Assembly (NCBI RefSeq): GCF_016811235.1
Contig: NZ_JAFBID010000004.1
Location: 62,001 to 126,000, forward strand
Reading direction: 5' to 3'
DNA length: 64,000 nucleotides
Source: Microvirga arabica
GTDB lineage: Bacteria > Pseudomonadota > Alphaproteobacteria > Rhizobiales > Beijerinckiaceae
Positions 8,386 to 17,797 of the stretch are shown piece after piece. The position numbers were made by a program, and so were the translations under genes. Numbering within the stretch: position 1 is the first letter of the stretch; the number at the start of each line of letters is the position of its first letter. The notes beneath the pieces are model-generated. The model was not told the origin of the DNA. It saw only the letters and a list, made by a program, of their open reading frames with translations, and searched no databases.

Positions 8386-9504
8386 ATGAAAATAGGATCG
8401 TGGATATTCGCCTCTGCCGTAACACTTGCGGCCGAGATCGGGATTGCGAAGGCTGAAGATATTACGATTGCCGTCGCCGGGCCGATGACCGGCCCGGTTG
8501 CCACGATCGGGGAACAGATCAAACGCGGCGCTGAGCTTGCAGCCGAAGCAATCAACAAGAGTGGTGGTGTCGACGGGAAGGCCCTCAAGATCGCCATTTT
8601 TGACGATGCTTGCGAGCCAAAACAGGCAGTAGCGGTTGCGAACCGGATTGTCTCTGAGGGTATCAAGTTCGTCAATGGCCATGCCTGTTCCGGATCATCA
8701 ATCCCAGCTGCCGGGGTTTACGCAGAAGCCGGCGTCCTCATGATGAGCCCAGCTTCCAGTGCCCCCAAGTTGACGGATGATGCAGCAGAGAAGGGCTGGA
8801 CGACCATCATGCGGCTGTACGGTCGCGACGATGCGCAAGGCAAGTTCATTGGCCCTTGGATCCGGGAGAGGTTTGGATCCAAGAGGATCGCGATTCTTCA
8901 CGACAAGAGCGCTTATGGGAAGGGATTGGCCGACGTCGTGAAATCCTCCTTGAACAAAGCAGGCGTCCAGGAGGTGCTCTACGATGGCATCAATCCAGGA
9001 GACAAGGACTATAGGGCCGTGATCAATCGCCTGAGGGCAGAAGGAGTCGATGTTGTTTACTTCGGCGGGTATCATACCGAGGCAGGTTTAATGAAGCGTC
9101 AGGCCGCTGACCAGAATTACAAGTTTCAACTGATCACTGGAGATAGCATCGCTACGCCGGAGTTCACATCCGTTGCTGGTCCAGCGGGCGAGGGAACCAT
9201 TTTTACCTTTCCTTCTGACAACCGCGACAGTGAGGCGGCACGAAAGGCATTAGAGCAGTTTCAACAAGCTGGATTCGCGCCGGAGGGCTTCTCCCTCTTC
9301 TCCTACGCTACGATCCAGGCTATCGCTGCCGGCATAGATGAGGCAAACAGCACGGATCCACGAGTTGTCGCAAAAGCATTGCGGAGCGGGAGCGTCGACA
9401 CTGTTCTCGGCCCTATCAGCTTCGATGAAAAGGGCGATATAAAAGAACCAAAGTACAACATCAACGTCTGGAAAGACGGAAAGTACAACAAGCTAGCATC
9501 ATGA
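8386..9504 (+). CDS. Branched-chain amino-acid-type ABC transporter binding protein (orphan)
   Basis: A 372-residue periplasmic binding protein of the Leu/Ile/Val (LivJ) type. A signal peptide (MKIGSWIFASAVTLAAEIGIAKA) precedes ITIAVAGPMTGPVATIGEQIKRGAELAAEAINKSGG in the standard position, followed by DDACEPKQAVAVANRIV and NGHACSGSSIPAAGVYAEAG. Members bind branched-chain amino acids, amides or other small molecules and deliver them to LivHMGF permeases. No permease or ATPase gene is nearby, so it either serves a transporter encoded elsewhere or acts in sensing. Confidence 0.88.
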   Translation: MKIGSWIFASAVTLAAEIGIAKAEDITIAVAGPMTGPVATIGEQIKRGAELAAEAINKSGGVDGKALKIAIFDDACEPKQAVAVANRIVSEGIKFVNGHACSGSSIPAAGVYAEAGVLMMSPASSAPKLTDDAAEKGWTTIMRLYGRDDAQGKFIGPWIRERFGSKRIAILHDKSAYGKGLADVVKSSLNKAGVQEVLYDGINPGDKDYRAVINRLRAEGVDVVYFGGYHTEAGLMKRQAADQNYKFQLITGDSIATPEFTSVAGPAGEGTIFTFPSDNRDSEAARKALEQFQQAGFAPEGFSLFSYATIQAIAAGIDEANSTDPRVVAKALRSGSVDTVLGPISFDEKGDIKEPKYNINVWKDGKYNKLAS

Positions 9505-9755
9505 GGAATTGAGAAGGCCTCAGATCAAAGATCCGAACCAGATGGATGCGACAGTCGCGACTAAGAGGCTACGTGCTGAAGGTTTGATCTCTATTGCGCA
9601 CGTGTTCGGGTTGGAGCGTGCTACGACGGCTGGACCGAGGTTCTGTGCGCCAAGACCGGACGGCACTAGGCACGTTACTGGAGCTCGGAGTGACCTTCAT
9701 CTACGCAACGGTGGGAACCGGCACGGCCTCGCGCACTGCTTGGAGTACAAACCTG

Positions 9756-10235
9756 ATGCATTTTCTGTCCCGTCTAATGTTCGGCATCGCCGGCCTTGTG
9801 TTGATGCTGCTTGCTCTTGGCCTCATTGCGTTCGGGTGTTGGCGCCTCGGAGTTGCCATTGTGAGCCCTGGAGCACTTCTCGAGGATCCGCTGCTCGGGA
9901 CCGTAGGATACGTGATCATCTCAATTGCCGTGTTCGATGTCGCGAAGTTCCTCATCGAGGAGGAGGTGCTGAACGGCCGCGAGCGCCGGATCGCGTCGGA
10001 GGCGCGCAGGAGTCTCACCAAGTTCATTTCAACCATCGCCATAGCGGTTTTCCTTGAGGCATTGGTGACGGTGTTCCGCGTTAGTGCGAGAGACGTGACA
10101 CAGCTGCTTTATCCGACTCTGCTGCTCGTTGCCGCCACACTCCTGATCATTGGCCTTGGCCTTTATCAGCGGCTTAGTGCGACGGTGGAACGCCAAGTCG
10201 ATGCGAATGACCGATCCGCCGAGCGAAAGGCATGA
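9756..10235 (+). CDS. Four-helix inner-membrane protein
   Basis: A 159-residue protein of unknown function. Four hydrophobic segments are apparent, at about residues 5-35, 45-65, 90-110 and 120-140. Between the second and third is a polar, charged stretch (LIEEEVLNGRERRIASEARR). The tail is charged. The start at 9756 follows GGAG at 9742-9745, and the longer upstream reading has no protein character. I do not recognise the family. It lies 300 bases upstream of the MscS channel on the same strand. Confidence 0.65.
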   Translation: MHFLSRLMFGIAGLVLMLLALGLIAFGCWRLGVAIVSPGALLEDPLLGTVGYVIISIAVFDVAKFLIEEEVLNGRERRIASEARRSLTKFISTIAIAVFLEALVTVFRVSARDVTQLLYPTLLLVAATLLIIGLGLYQRLSATVERQVDANDRSAERKA

Positions 10236-10537
10236 TGTAAGGGTGAGTACGCGCTTCAGCTCGCTCTGCCGGGACAAATTGGAACTGGCATGGCAAACCT
10301 GCGGATTCTCCTTCGGCAAGGCGCATAGCGTTACCCGCCATAAGGTGCAGCATCTTGGTGTTGCTGCGTCAGTCTACTGCAATGCCAACGCTGAGGGGCT
10401 TCCCACTCGCTTCGGAGTTGTCTTGGAATGAGGGGAATTGCCGCGGGTTCGAAGGTGTCCATCAAGGTGAGAGAAGCCCTTCTCAGGATCCGATATCATT
10501 CGTCGGAACACACACACCAGGTTGGCGTTGCGTCCCC

Positions 10538-11662
10538 ATGCGAGACATCATGCTGACGATATCGAGCGCCATGGCGCAATGGCAGGCTTTGTGGCCGAAC
10601 TGGCTGACCGGCTTCGCGGTCTTGGCCGTAGTGGCCTTCCTGCTGTTGTTCCTTCACTCTGTTGTTATGAATGCCCTACGCTTGGTGCTGCGGGGCAGGC
10701 TGGCCGAGTTCGCGAGTAGACTGCTGAAGAGGATCGGCCCGCCAACGCGGCTAGGTGTGCTCGTGGTCGGCCTCGGAGTTACCTTGCAGGGACTGCCTGA
10801 GCGGGTGGTGGGTCACGACTTGGTTGAGTGGGGCCTGCTGTTCGGCTTCATCATATTCCTGGGCTGGGGCGCCATCACCATTGTTAACACAGCCTCGGAG
10901 TACTACCTGCGGCATGCGCTGAAGGGCTCCGAAGACAGCATGCTCAGCCGCAAGATCCTGACTCAGGTGCGTCTTCTGCGAAGAACAATCGTCTTCGGCC
11001 TCGGCTTTCTGACACTGGCTGCCATTCTGATGACGATCCCTGCGGTGCGGCAGTACGGGGTCAGCCTTTTCGCCTCGGCAGGTGTCGCGGGGCTTGCTAT
11101 CGGTTTAGCGGCGCGGCCCGTGTTGTCGAACCTCATTGCAGGCGTCCAGCTCGCGGTAACACAGCCCGTCCGTCTTGGCGACGAAGTGCTGGTCGAGAGC
11201 GAGTTCGGAACTGTCGAGGAGATTCAGACCACCTATGTGGTGATCAGGCTGTGGGATCTGCGCCGCATGGTTGTCCCGCTTTCCTACTTCATGGAGAAGC
11301 CCTTCCAGAACTGGACCCGGCAATCGACTTCAATCATCGGAGCCGTTCACTGGTACTTGGACTACTCCACCCCAGTCGAGGCAGTGCGAGCCAGATTTCT
11401 TGAGCTGCTGAAGGAATCCCCGCTCTGGAATGGGGATGTCGCGGCCCTGCAGGTGACCGACGCTAAGGAAGGGACCGTCGAACTGCGGGGGCTCATGAGT
11501 GCTGCATCATCAGGGGCGGCGTTCGACCTGCGCTGCGAGATCCGTGAGAAATTGATCGCATGGCTGCAGGAAATCTACCCCCATGCTCTACCCAGAGGTA
11601 GGATCGAGGTCGAGAATTTTCCGGCTTATCCGCCGCAAGGTGTGGGCGGACGGCACCACTGA
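10538..11662 (+). CDS. MscS-family mechanosensitive channel
   Basis: A 374-residue membrane protein with about five N-terminal helices followed by the MscS pore and beta domain. The pore helix is visible as LFASAGVAGLAIGLAARPVLSN, followed by IAGVQLAVTQPVRLGDEVLV, the typical beta-domain entry, and VPLSYFMEKPFQNWTR. MscS channels open under membrane tension to release solutes after osmotic downshift. Starts at 10538 or 10550 are both possible, and neither SD is strong. A second, distinct MscS-type channel lies at 14875-15897. Confidence 0.88.
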   Translation: MRDIMLTISSAMAQWQALWPNWLTGFAVLAVVAFLLLFLHSVVMNALRLVLRGRLAEFASRLLKRIGPPTRLGVLVVGLGVTLQGLPERVVGHDLVEWGLLFGFIIFLGWGAITIVNTASEYYLRHALKGSEDSMLSRKILTQVRLLRRTIVFGLGFLTLAAILMTIPAVRQYGVSLFASAGVAGLAIGLAARPVLSNLIAGVQLAVTQPVRLGDEVLVESEFGTVEEIQTTYVVIRLWDLRRMVVPLSYFMEKPFQNWTRQSTSIIGAVHWYLDYSTPVEAVRARFLELLKESPLWNGDVAALQVTDAKEGTVELRGLMSAASSGAAFDLRCEIREKLIAWLQEIYPHALPRGRIEVENFPAYPPQGVGGRHH

Positions 11663-11866
11663 CATTGCATGCTGTCCCACGTCAGTGACGACCGCCCAAT
11701 CTTGTGATGAGGCTGCTAGGTGGAACATGCCTCAAAGGACGCATCATCCTTAGCGCGAAATGGCTCATTACAGTTCGGACATGCCCCTCTCGAGGATGCC
11801 CAAAGCTGGATGGAACCGCAGCTTGCGTGGCGCTTTGCCAATGGGAAGGTCATGGAGGAACGCCAT

Positions 11867-12037
11867 ATGTCAGGAACAGCAAAGCCCCAAGATCCGTCAT
11901 CCGAGGAGTTCGATATACCTGGGCCCTTACCAGAGCTTCCAGAGCTTGATCCCGTTCCGGAGGATGGGAGCCCGGCTGACCACAAGGGGCCGGCACCGGA
12001 TGACGTGCCTTTCGTTCCGCCCCCAGGCACTCAGTAA
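11867..12037 (+). CDS. Small acidic proline-rich protein
   Basis: A 56-residue protein made almost entirely of Pro, Glu, Asp, Gly and Ser (DIPGPLPELPELDPVPEDG). The start at 11867 is fixed by GGAGG at 11854-11858 with 8-base spacing. It has no signal peptide or membrane segment and is probably disordered. It resembles the protein at 12556-12744 and the C-terminal tail of the membrane protein at 60237-60563, so a small lineage-specific family is likely. Function unknown. Confidence 0.55.
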   Translation: MSGTAKPQDPSSEEFDIPGPLPELPELDPVPEDGSPADHKGPAPDDVPFVPPPGTQ

Positions 12038-12555
12038 GGGCGAGAGGAGCCGAAACGTATCTTTCCGCTTCAGAGGCACTACAGGAATGTTACAGACCTA
12101 TACAAAGGTCCGAAATCGTGCCGAAGGGTAAACCTTGAGCTTAAGATAATTGGGCTGATGGGTTAGGGCTGGGAACGAATTCTTAAAGCGTTGTTATCGG
12201 CTCCCTGACTCGATCGTCTCTGGTCCTCGCCGAGAGGCGGAATGGTCTGGTGGAGTAGCAACCTGCCGTCATGACCCGGGGTCTGATCCTCAGCTTTGCG
12301 GCGCTGCAGAGATATTCAGGCCGCACGATCTCATCACGAAGCTGCGCCGCTCACCCGTGTGGAACAACCTCCGATGGCGGCCGCATACAGCCTCCCTTGG
12401 TCGTTGTGGCTACCACTTTGCATGTTGGGGAGCCATGGCGTAACCACTGTATGGAGCCAGGGTAGGGAAGGTGGTCGCGGTGCTCAGACAGCGATGGAAC
12501 GCAAGCGGCTAGCAGTGACTTACAGAGTTACCAATGCAGATCGACGGAAGCCGCC
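12038..12555. other. Intergenic, no supported gene
   Basis: About 520 bases between two small proline-rich protein genes. The frames present lack an SD at a fitting distance and look random in translation. Confidence 0.4.
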
Positions 12556-12744
12556 ATGTCGGACATGCCACAGCCCGGTGCGCCAGCAACGCCGGCCTCC
12601 AAACCAGTCTTTCCTCCTTCTCCCGAGTTGCCCAGGACTGACGAGCCGGCCGATGTTCCGCTAGCCGATCCAGGCGCACTACCTCAGCAGGACGAGCCAC
12701 AGCAAGTGGACATACCTGCTGCTCCTTATCCGCCTGTCGGCTAG
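12556..12744 (+). CDS. Small proline-rich acidic protein
   Basis: A 62-residue, Pro- and acid-rich protein (SPELPRTDEPADVPLADPG), starting MSDMPQP behind GGAAG with 5-base spacing. It is similar in composition and phrasing to the protein at 11867-12037, and its MSDMPQP start recalls the MSDIPPA stretch in the tail of the protein at 60237-60563. Probably disordered; function unknown. Confidence 0.5.
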   Translation: MSDMPQPGAPATPASKPVFPPSPELPRTDEPADVPLADPGALPQQDEPQQVDIPAAPYPPVG

Positions 12745-12969
12745 CTCAGGCGTTGATGGAACATCCCACCCGGTCAGAACTATAGGATCTGAGCCGGTCT
12801 CCCCCGGAGTTCGAACTCCTGCCTAGAAGCAGCACCTTGGCAGCTACTGCGGGTGCCAAGAAGGAAGTGGCCGTCGAGCATTTTCCTGCTTACGCTTGGG
12901 GCCACCCAGCTGCACAGATCGGTGTCGCACGCCGACCAAGAACAGGCGGCACCCAAGTAGCTTGGCATA

Positions 12970-14709
12970 GTGACAACTCAAGCCTACAGTGGGCCCGCCG
13001 CATGTGGCCGGCTGCAACACGTGGTTTCCACTATGGTTGGATCAGACCCCCCAAACCGCGATGTTGCCCGGTTCCCATTGTTGGGAGCCGACAAGTCCGA
13101 GTTGGCTGGTCTTGAAGCTGTCCTTCGGAGACTCGCAATCTCCATCTCCTCTCAAGAGGTGATGGAGATCATCACCCAAGCAGCCCGTGCCCTCCTGCAC
13201 GCCGATGGCGTCACCTTTGTGCTGCGGGATGGTGACCGCTGCTATTACGCGGAGGAAGACGCAATCTCGCCCTTATGGAAGGGCAAGCGCTTCCCAATGG
13301 AAGCATGCATTTCTGGATGGTGCATGATCAACGGGCAAGGTGTTATCATTCCTAACATCTATGCTGACGCCCGGATCCCGCACGACGCATATAAGCCAAC
13401 GTTCGTTCGCAGCTTGGCAATGGTGCCGATCGGGAAGGATAATCCGATCGCAGCAGTCGGGGCGTATTGGTCTCGGTTACGAGAGATCCCGCCTCCCGAG
13501 TTGGACCTTTTGCAGGCACTTGCGAACGCCGCCGCCCTAGCCCTCTCCCATGTCGAGCTCCGACGAGCGCGGAGGGACGAACGGGAGCTGTACAATGCTG
13601 AAGGTTCGACCCACCAGCGCCCACAGGAGGATCCTACTCCGCCAACGCCGGCCCTGTTGCGTCAGGGGCTCACGACGTCGGCTGATCGACATCCAGCCGA
13701 CGGGCAAGTGTCTGCGTCTTCCGAGAGCACCATATTGGGAGATAGTGCTGCACTTCCAGCGAATGCGGAGGATTGGTTTGCACCGGTTATGCGACCACAT
13801 TCGCCAACCGCCTACGCTGTAGCTGTCACGTGCGTCTTGTTAGCCACTTTGGCCCGTCTCGCATTCGGGTGGTGGTCGCCGGCGGAGCTAGCCCCGTTCA
13901 CCACGTACTTTCCTGCAGTTCTCGTGGCAACGCTCATCGCTGGAGTGCCGAGCGGTCTGCTTTGCTTAGTGTTAGGCGGAGCTCTCAGCTTGTGGGCCTT
14001 CATGCCACCCGAGTTCGCCTTTGCTGTGAGATCACCGGCCCACATTGTGAACCTCTCTCTTTATGTTTTCTCATCCATCATGATTCTTTGGGTCGCTGAA
14101 CGGTACAGGCGTGCCCTTTGCCGCCTGCGGCACGAGCAGGGGTGGAGAACGCTCCTGCACAAAGAACTCCAGAGTCGTTTGAACAATACGCTAGCTGTCG
14201 CGCAAGCAATCGTCAGCCACACCCTTGAGACTTCTCCCCAGAAGGCCCGCAAGATCAACAGGCGACTTGCGGCGCTAATAGCAACGACCCGTTTTGCCGG
14301 GGAGCTGCGCCAGCAGGCGGTCGATCTGAGGAGCTTGGTTGAATCTGAACTGGAGCCCTATGGAACGGCTCGTATTAAGATCAAAGGCCCACACATCGGC
14401 TTAGAGCCCAAGCTCAGTCAGGCCCTTGCTCTCGCCCTTCACGAACTCGCGACTAACGCAGCTAAATACGGTTCGCTCTCCGTCCCGGAGGGACACCTAG
14501 CAGTCACTTGGTCGATTTGTGCCGGTCAAGTCCGCCTCAGTTGGGCTGAACGTGCGGGTCCGCTCGTAGCCACTCCGACGAAACGAGGGTTCGGGACATC
14601 TTTCCTTGAACGGATCCTATCTGACGTTGATGCTACAATTAACATGAATTTCGAACCGGAAGGCTTGGTATGTGGGGTCAGGTTTGCCGCAAGCTCAGCA
14701 ATCTCGTAA
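12970..14709 (+). CDS. GAF-DUF4118-HWE histidine-kinase-like protein without phospho-His
   Basis: A 579-residue protein. Order: a GAF domain (about residues 45-195; FPMEACISGWCMINGQGVII), four closely spaced membrane helices of DUF4118 type (about 280-375), then an HWE/HisKA_2-type kinase core. The N box (LHELATNAAKYGSLS), a W-x-E element (LSWAERAGP) and the G box (RGFGTSFLERIL) are all present. The H box reads ELQSRLNNTLAVAQAI where the family has H-R-x-x-N, so the phospho-accepting His is Ser. The codon is AGT at 14172-14174, two changes from His. It may act as an ATP-binding pseudokinase or partner of another kinase. The start may be GTG 12970 or ATG 13033. Confidence 0.8.
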   Translation: MTTQAYSGPAACGRLQHVVSTMVGSDPPNRDVARFPLLGADKSELAGLEAVLRRLAISISSQEVMEIITQAARALLHADGVTFVLRDGDRCYYAEEDAISPLWKGKRFPMEACISGWCMINGQGVIIPNIYADARIPHDAYKPTFVRSLAMVPIGKDNPIAAVGAYWSRLREIPPPELDLLQALANAAALALSHVELRRARRDERELYNAEGSTHQRPQEDPTPPTPALLRQGLTTSADRHPADGQVSASSESTILGDSAALPANAEDWFAPVMRPHSPTAYAVAVTCVLLATLARLAFGWWSPAELAPFTTYFPAVLVATLIAGVPSGLLCLVLGGALSLWAFMPPEFAFAVRSPAHIVNLSLYVFSSIMILWVAERYRRALCRLRHEQGWRTLLHKELQSRLNNTLAVAQAIVSHTLETSPQKARKINRRLAALIATTRFAGELRQQAVDLRSLVESELEPYGTARIKIKGPHIGLEPKLSQALALALHELATNAAKYGSLSVPEGHLAVTWSICAGQVRLSWAERAGPLVATPTKRGFGTSFLERILSDVDATINMNFEPEGLVCGVRFAASSAIS

Positions 14710-14874
14710 CTAGCAGGGTCGGATCGAGATCTTGCCGCAATCCTTCCGTTGAGCGTTTCCCGACCCACCCGCTATATGGCCATCCCAAGCTCTATGATCG
14801 TCTAGAACACACTTCAGCCTCGCTGCCATGCTCACCTGCCTGCCTGTCATTCCGCAATCCGTCTGTCATGCCAT

Positions 14875-15897
14875 TCACATCCGGTCCGCCGGAAGGCGCA
14901 GGGTGAGCGCCGGCACTCCCACCACCTCGAAAGTGGCTGATGCAATCCCAATTCCGGCTTGCTCATACGCGACCAGAATATCCCGAGTCATCGCATCCTT
15001 AAGCTCGCGCACCCCGTGGTCTTGAGCAACGAAGCGTACCGTCAGCTCCAACCAGTTGTCTGTCATGCGCCAGTATACGCGCGGCTCGAACTCGGGATTC
15101 TGCATGAAGTAGCGGCGTTGCAGCTCCTTCTTCTCAGCCTCCTTCATCCTCACCAAGGGTATGGTGTACCGTCGTGCCACCTCCAGCAGAATGGCCTCGG
15201 CGCGGGCGCGGTTAGCATCGTACTTGATCGGAGTTGTGATTTCTTCGAAGAGAAACGAAAAGTCGCGCGTGTAGTTGTAAATTGGTTCGTCGAAGATCTT
15301 TGCGTTCGTCACGGTTACGATCCGACCAGTGTATTGACGCGCCTTCACCCACATGGCTGGGTCAGCATTCTGAACTGCCGGCGGCTGCCCCATCTCCATA
15401 ATAGTGGTCTGCATGAAGTCTAGGGCGATCACATCCCCGCGCACCCCGCCCATGACGATCCGGTCACCGACATTGAACGTCCTGCCGCGCAAGATCACGA
15501 GATAGCCGGCGATCGCAGTGATCACGCGTTGAAGAGCGAAGGCTAGGCCCGCAGTGACCAGCCCGATGGCAGTCGTAAGCCGGGCCGGATCGTCAAACCA
15601 GATCGAGACAAGCGCCATGACGGCCACAAGAGCAATGAGGATATTCGCTGCCTGTCGGATCCAGAACCGGGTCCGAAGCCGGCTCACGTCCTGGGCGGCC
15701 CGCCCAACAAGGGCATGGAGGAGACGCGAGATTATAACAATGATGAGGATGATGACTGCGGTCAAAAGCAGCTTACGACCGTTCTCTGGGGTCACGCCAA
15801 TCAGGGTGATGCCGAAGAGCTGGAGGGCATCATCGGGGCCGGTGAAGCTCACTTTATCCTCCGTTCGGCGGACCATTCGACCGAAAGGACGCAGCAT
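14875..15897 (-). CDS. MscS-family mechanosensitive ion channel
   Basis: A 340-residue protein. Three or four hydrophobic helices (about residues 40-135) lead into an MscS-type pore and beta domain: TAIGLVTAGLAFALQRVI, AGYLVILRGRTFNVGDRIVMGGVRGDVIALDF, then NAKIFDEPIYNYTRDF. The long soluble C-terminal domain (about 190-335) is typical of the larger cytosolic cage. It should gate solute efflux on osmotic downshift. It is only distantly related to the channel at 10538-11662, so it is a separate type rather than a recent duplicate. Confidence 0.85.
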   Translation of the reverse strand: MLRPFGRMVRRTEDKVSFTGPDDALQLFGITLIGVTPENGRKLLLTAVIILIIVIISRLLHALVGRAAQDVSRLRTRFWIRQAANILIALVAVMALVSIWFDDPARLTTAIGLVTAGLAFALQRVITAIAGYLVILRGRTFNVGDRIVMGGVRGDVIALDFMQTTIMEMGQPPAVQNADPAMWVKARQYTGRIVTVTNAKIFDEPIYNYTRDFSFLFEEITTPIKYDANRARAEAILLEVARRYTIPLVRMKEAEKKELQRRYFMQNPEFEPRVYWRMTDNWLELTVRFVAQDHGVRELKDAMTRDILVAYEQAGIGIASATFEVVGVPALTLRLPADRM

Positions 15898-16164
15898 CCG
15901 TGCCGTAGCGGGATTCTTGGGCGTTCATGATGCCATGGACTCTTGTAAACTATCACGCGGGCGGCGATCCGGAGGACCAGACTCAGTACGGTAACGCTCC
16001 TAGAGCAGGCCATCGCAGCCACCCCGAAGCGGGAGCAAGGATTGTCTCTTCATAACCGGGTTAGCACAGCTCAAGCCCTAGTACTCGCATTTAGCCGAAG
16101 GCGAGTGCCTCTGACGCGAGCGGGCCATGATCTGCGACAAGCCCATTCCACTTGGAGGGAGACT

Positions 16165-16629
16165 ATGGAACACCGATGGAGGAACCAACTCCACACCCTC
16201 GCGGACGTTAGTGAAGGCCGGCCGATGAAACTGACGTCTAAAGCACGTCTGGAGCTTTGGGCCGAGCGCTTGGATCGGGAGCCACAGCGCTGCCTGAGTA
16301 CTTTGGGGGAGATTGAGCTTGCCTCCCCTAGCGAGCGTCCGTGCATGCGCTCTGATAATTCACCGCTCACGGTCGCCTTTGAGGATCCTGTACTTCGCGC
16401 AATTGGCTTAAAGAGCGACAATTTCGGAGACGCCGTCAGCTTTTTCGACCTCACCGAGGGAGATGCTCATTACATCCTATGCTCATGCATGAATGGCTCC
16501 ACCATGACGGCGGCGCAGGCAGCCCAGCGGGTGCGGAGTATCACTAACAGAACGACGGAGCTGCGCGTGTTACTCAGCTGCTTGGTCGGTGCATTGGCAG
16601 TACTGGGTATCAAAATGTTGCTCGGCTGA
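16165..16629 (+). CDS. Conserved protein with C-terminal membrane anchor (paralog)
   Basis: A 154-residue paralog of the protein at 36-494. Shared blocks are LSTLGEIELAS, RPCMRSDNSPLTVAFEDPVL, SDNFGDAVSFF and DAHYILCSC, plus a terminal hydrophobic segment (VLLSCLVGALAVLGIKMLLG). The start at 16165 follows GGAGGGA and matches the MEHR start of the paralog. The conserved Asp-Asn-Ser-Pro and Cys-Ser-Cys blocks could be functional, but no known family was recognised. Confidence 0.7.
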   Translation: MEHRWRNQLHTLADVSEGRPMKLTSKARLELWAERLDREPQRCLSTLGEIELASPSERPCMRSDNSPLTVAFEDPVLRAIGLKSDNFGDAVSFFDLTEGDAHYILCSCMNGSTMTAAQAAQRVRSITNRTTELRVLLSCLVGALAVLGIKMLLG

Positions 16630-16935
16630 AGGGTATCAGGCGCAAATGCGAGCTTGGCCCGCAATAAAGACGCCAATGTCCATTTGCTCTCATGTGGGCG
16701 CATCTCGCTCACGGTGCGGTGCTACCACAACATGCTGAAGTCACTTCGGGATACACTTGCAGCAGGTTCCACCCCTTAGCTCTTCAGGAGCACTAGATCC
16801 TGAATTGCGATACAGCTTGGGAAGGCAATCGATGCTCATCTTCTGACGAGCACATTTGTTCAATGGATTAATCGGATCGTGCGCCAGTTTAGACCTGCTC
16901 CTCATAACGATGCACTCGCGTTCCGAGCGAGTGCG
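16630..16935. other. Intergenic, nothing seen
   Basis: About 300 bases between convergent genes. No coding frame with an SD and no strong hairpin were found. Confidence 0.4.
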
Positions 16936-17130
16936 CTAGTGATCCACAGGTACAATAGAGTGTCCGCCATTGTTCGACGTTCCCAAAGCTCCGTCGATTG
17001 CCCTAAGCAACTCCTCGACTTCGGCGAGTTCGAGCGCCATGGTCACTTGTGCATCGTCACCGAATTCGATGCACAACGTCACAGCACCGTTACTCGGCCG
17101 CGCCTCAAAACGTATTGCGCGGTTAATCAT
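16936..17130 (-). CDS. Small conserved-looking soluble protein
   Basis: A 64-residue protein starting MINRAIRFEARPSNG at 17130 behind a good SD (GGAAGGATAGG). It alternates beta-like stretches with a helix rich in Leu and Glu (LAEVEELLRAIDGALG). Good SD, biased composition and no competing gene support it as real. It has no signal peptide and no recognised family. Confidence 0.5.
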   Translation of the reverse strand: MINRAIRFEARPSNGAVTLCIEFGDDAQVTMALELAEVEELLRAIDGALGTSNNGGHSIVPVDH

Positions 17131-17797
17131 TGATACCTATCCTTCCGTCAGGCCACAGTGTGACCACTTCTTTCTAGAAGGATGGTCCTCAATTGATCTG
17201 GCGTCATCTGGCAGCCAAATGATCTCGGTCCGCGCCCGTACTGAGACGCGCGGTCAGTCGCAATATGATAGACAACCAGCTCTCAATCGACGCGTTGCCC
17301 TTTGAACGGCATCATCGAAGGAGCGTCCGATGAGACGGCAAACAAGAGCCAAGCGCTGGGTTCTACGCGAACTTGAGCGTATCGAGAACATTGCTTGTAG
17401 CACCAAGCCAGATGGTTGCGAACGAGGCAGATCCTCTATCCCGGATGATCAGTGTGCGCCGGCTGGAGGCGCTTCAGAGGTATAAGGTTCTGTTTCTCGA
17501 GGGGAGTTCCGGCCGGTGGATCCAGAGTTGCGGGAGAATAGGCGCCCAAGGAGGCGGGTTGATCCGCCCCAGTTAGCGGCAGGCAGGAGTGTGGCACGCA
17601 ATCTTGAGCCCCGGAAGATCGGCTTGGATATCCTGTACCTGCATATCTTGAGCGCAGCTCGCCGGTAGCTCCGCCGCCTGCGATCGGGGAGGTTTCATCC
17701 GAATCGTGAACCCGAGGCTCGAACCTACCTCGCGTAGTCCGGATCAACATCGTCACACCACCTGAGGTCAACGGAAGGCGAGCGTGGTACCTACTTT
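17131..17797. other. Intergenic except one small frame
   Basis: About 670 bases holding only the possible 51-residue gene at 17330-17485. The remainder (17486-17797) shows no SD-linked frame and no clear hairpin. Confidence 0.4.
17330..17485 (+). CDS. Possible 51-residue basic protein
   Basis: A short frame starting MRRQTRAKRWVLRELERIEN behind AAGGAG at 17319-17324 with good spacing. The N-terminal half is strongly basic and helical; the rest contains three Cys. No homology can be recognised, and support rests on the SD and an otherwise empty region. Confidence 0.35.
   Translation: MRRQTRAKRWVLRELERIENIACSTKPDGCERGRSSIPDDQCAPAGGASEV

Noticed and set aside
12806-12819. GGAGTTCGAACTCC, which looks like a tRNA T arm
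   Set aside because: It is a short palindrome. The flanks do not form an acceptor stem, D arm or anticodon arm on either strand.
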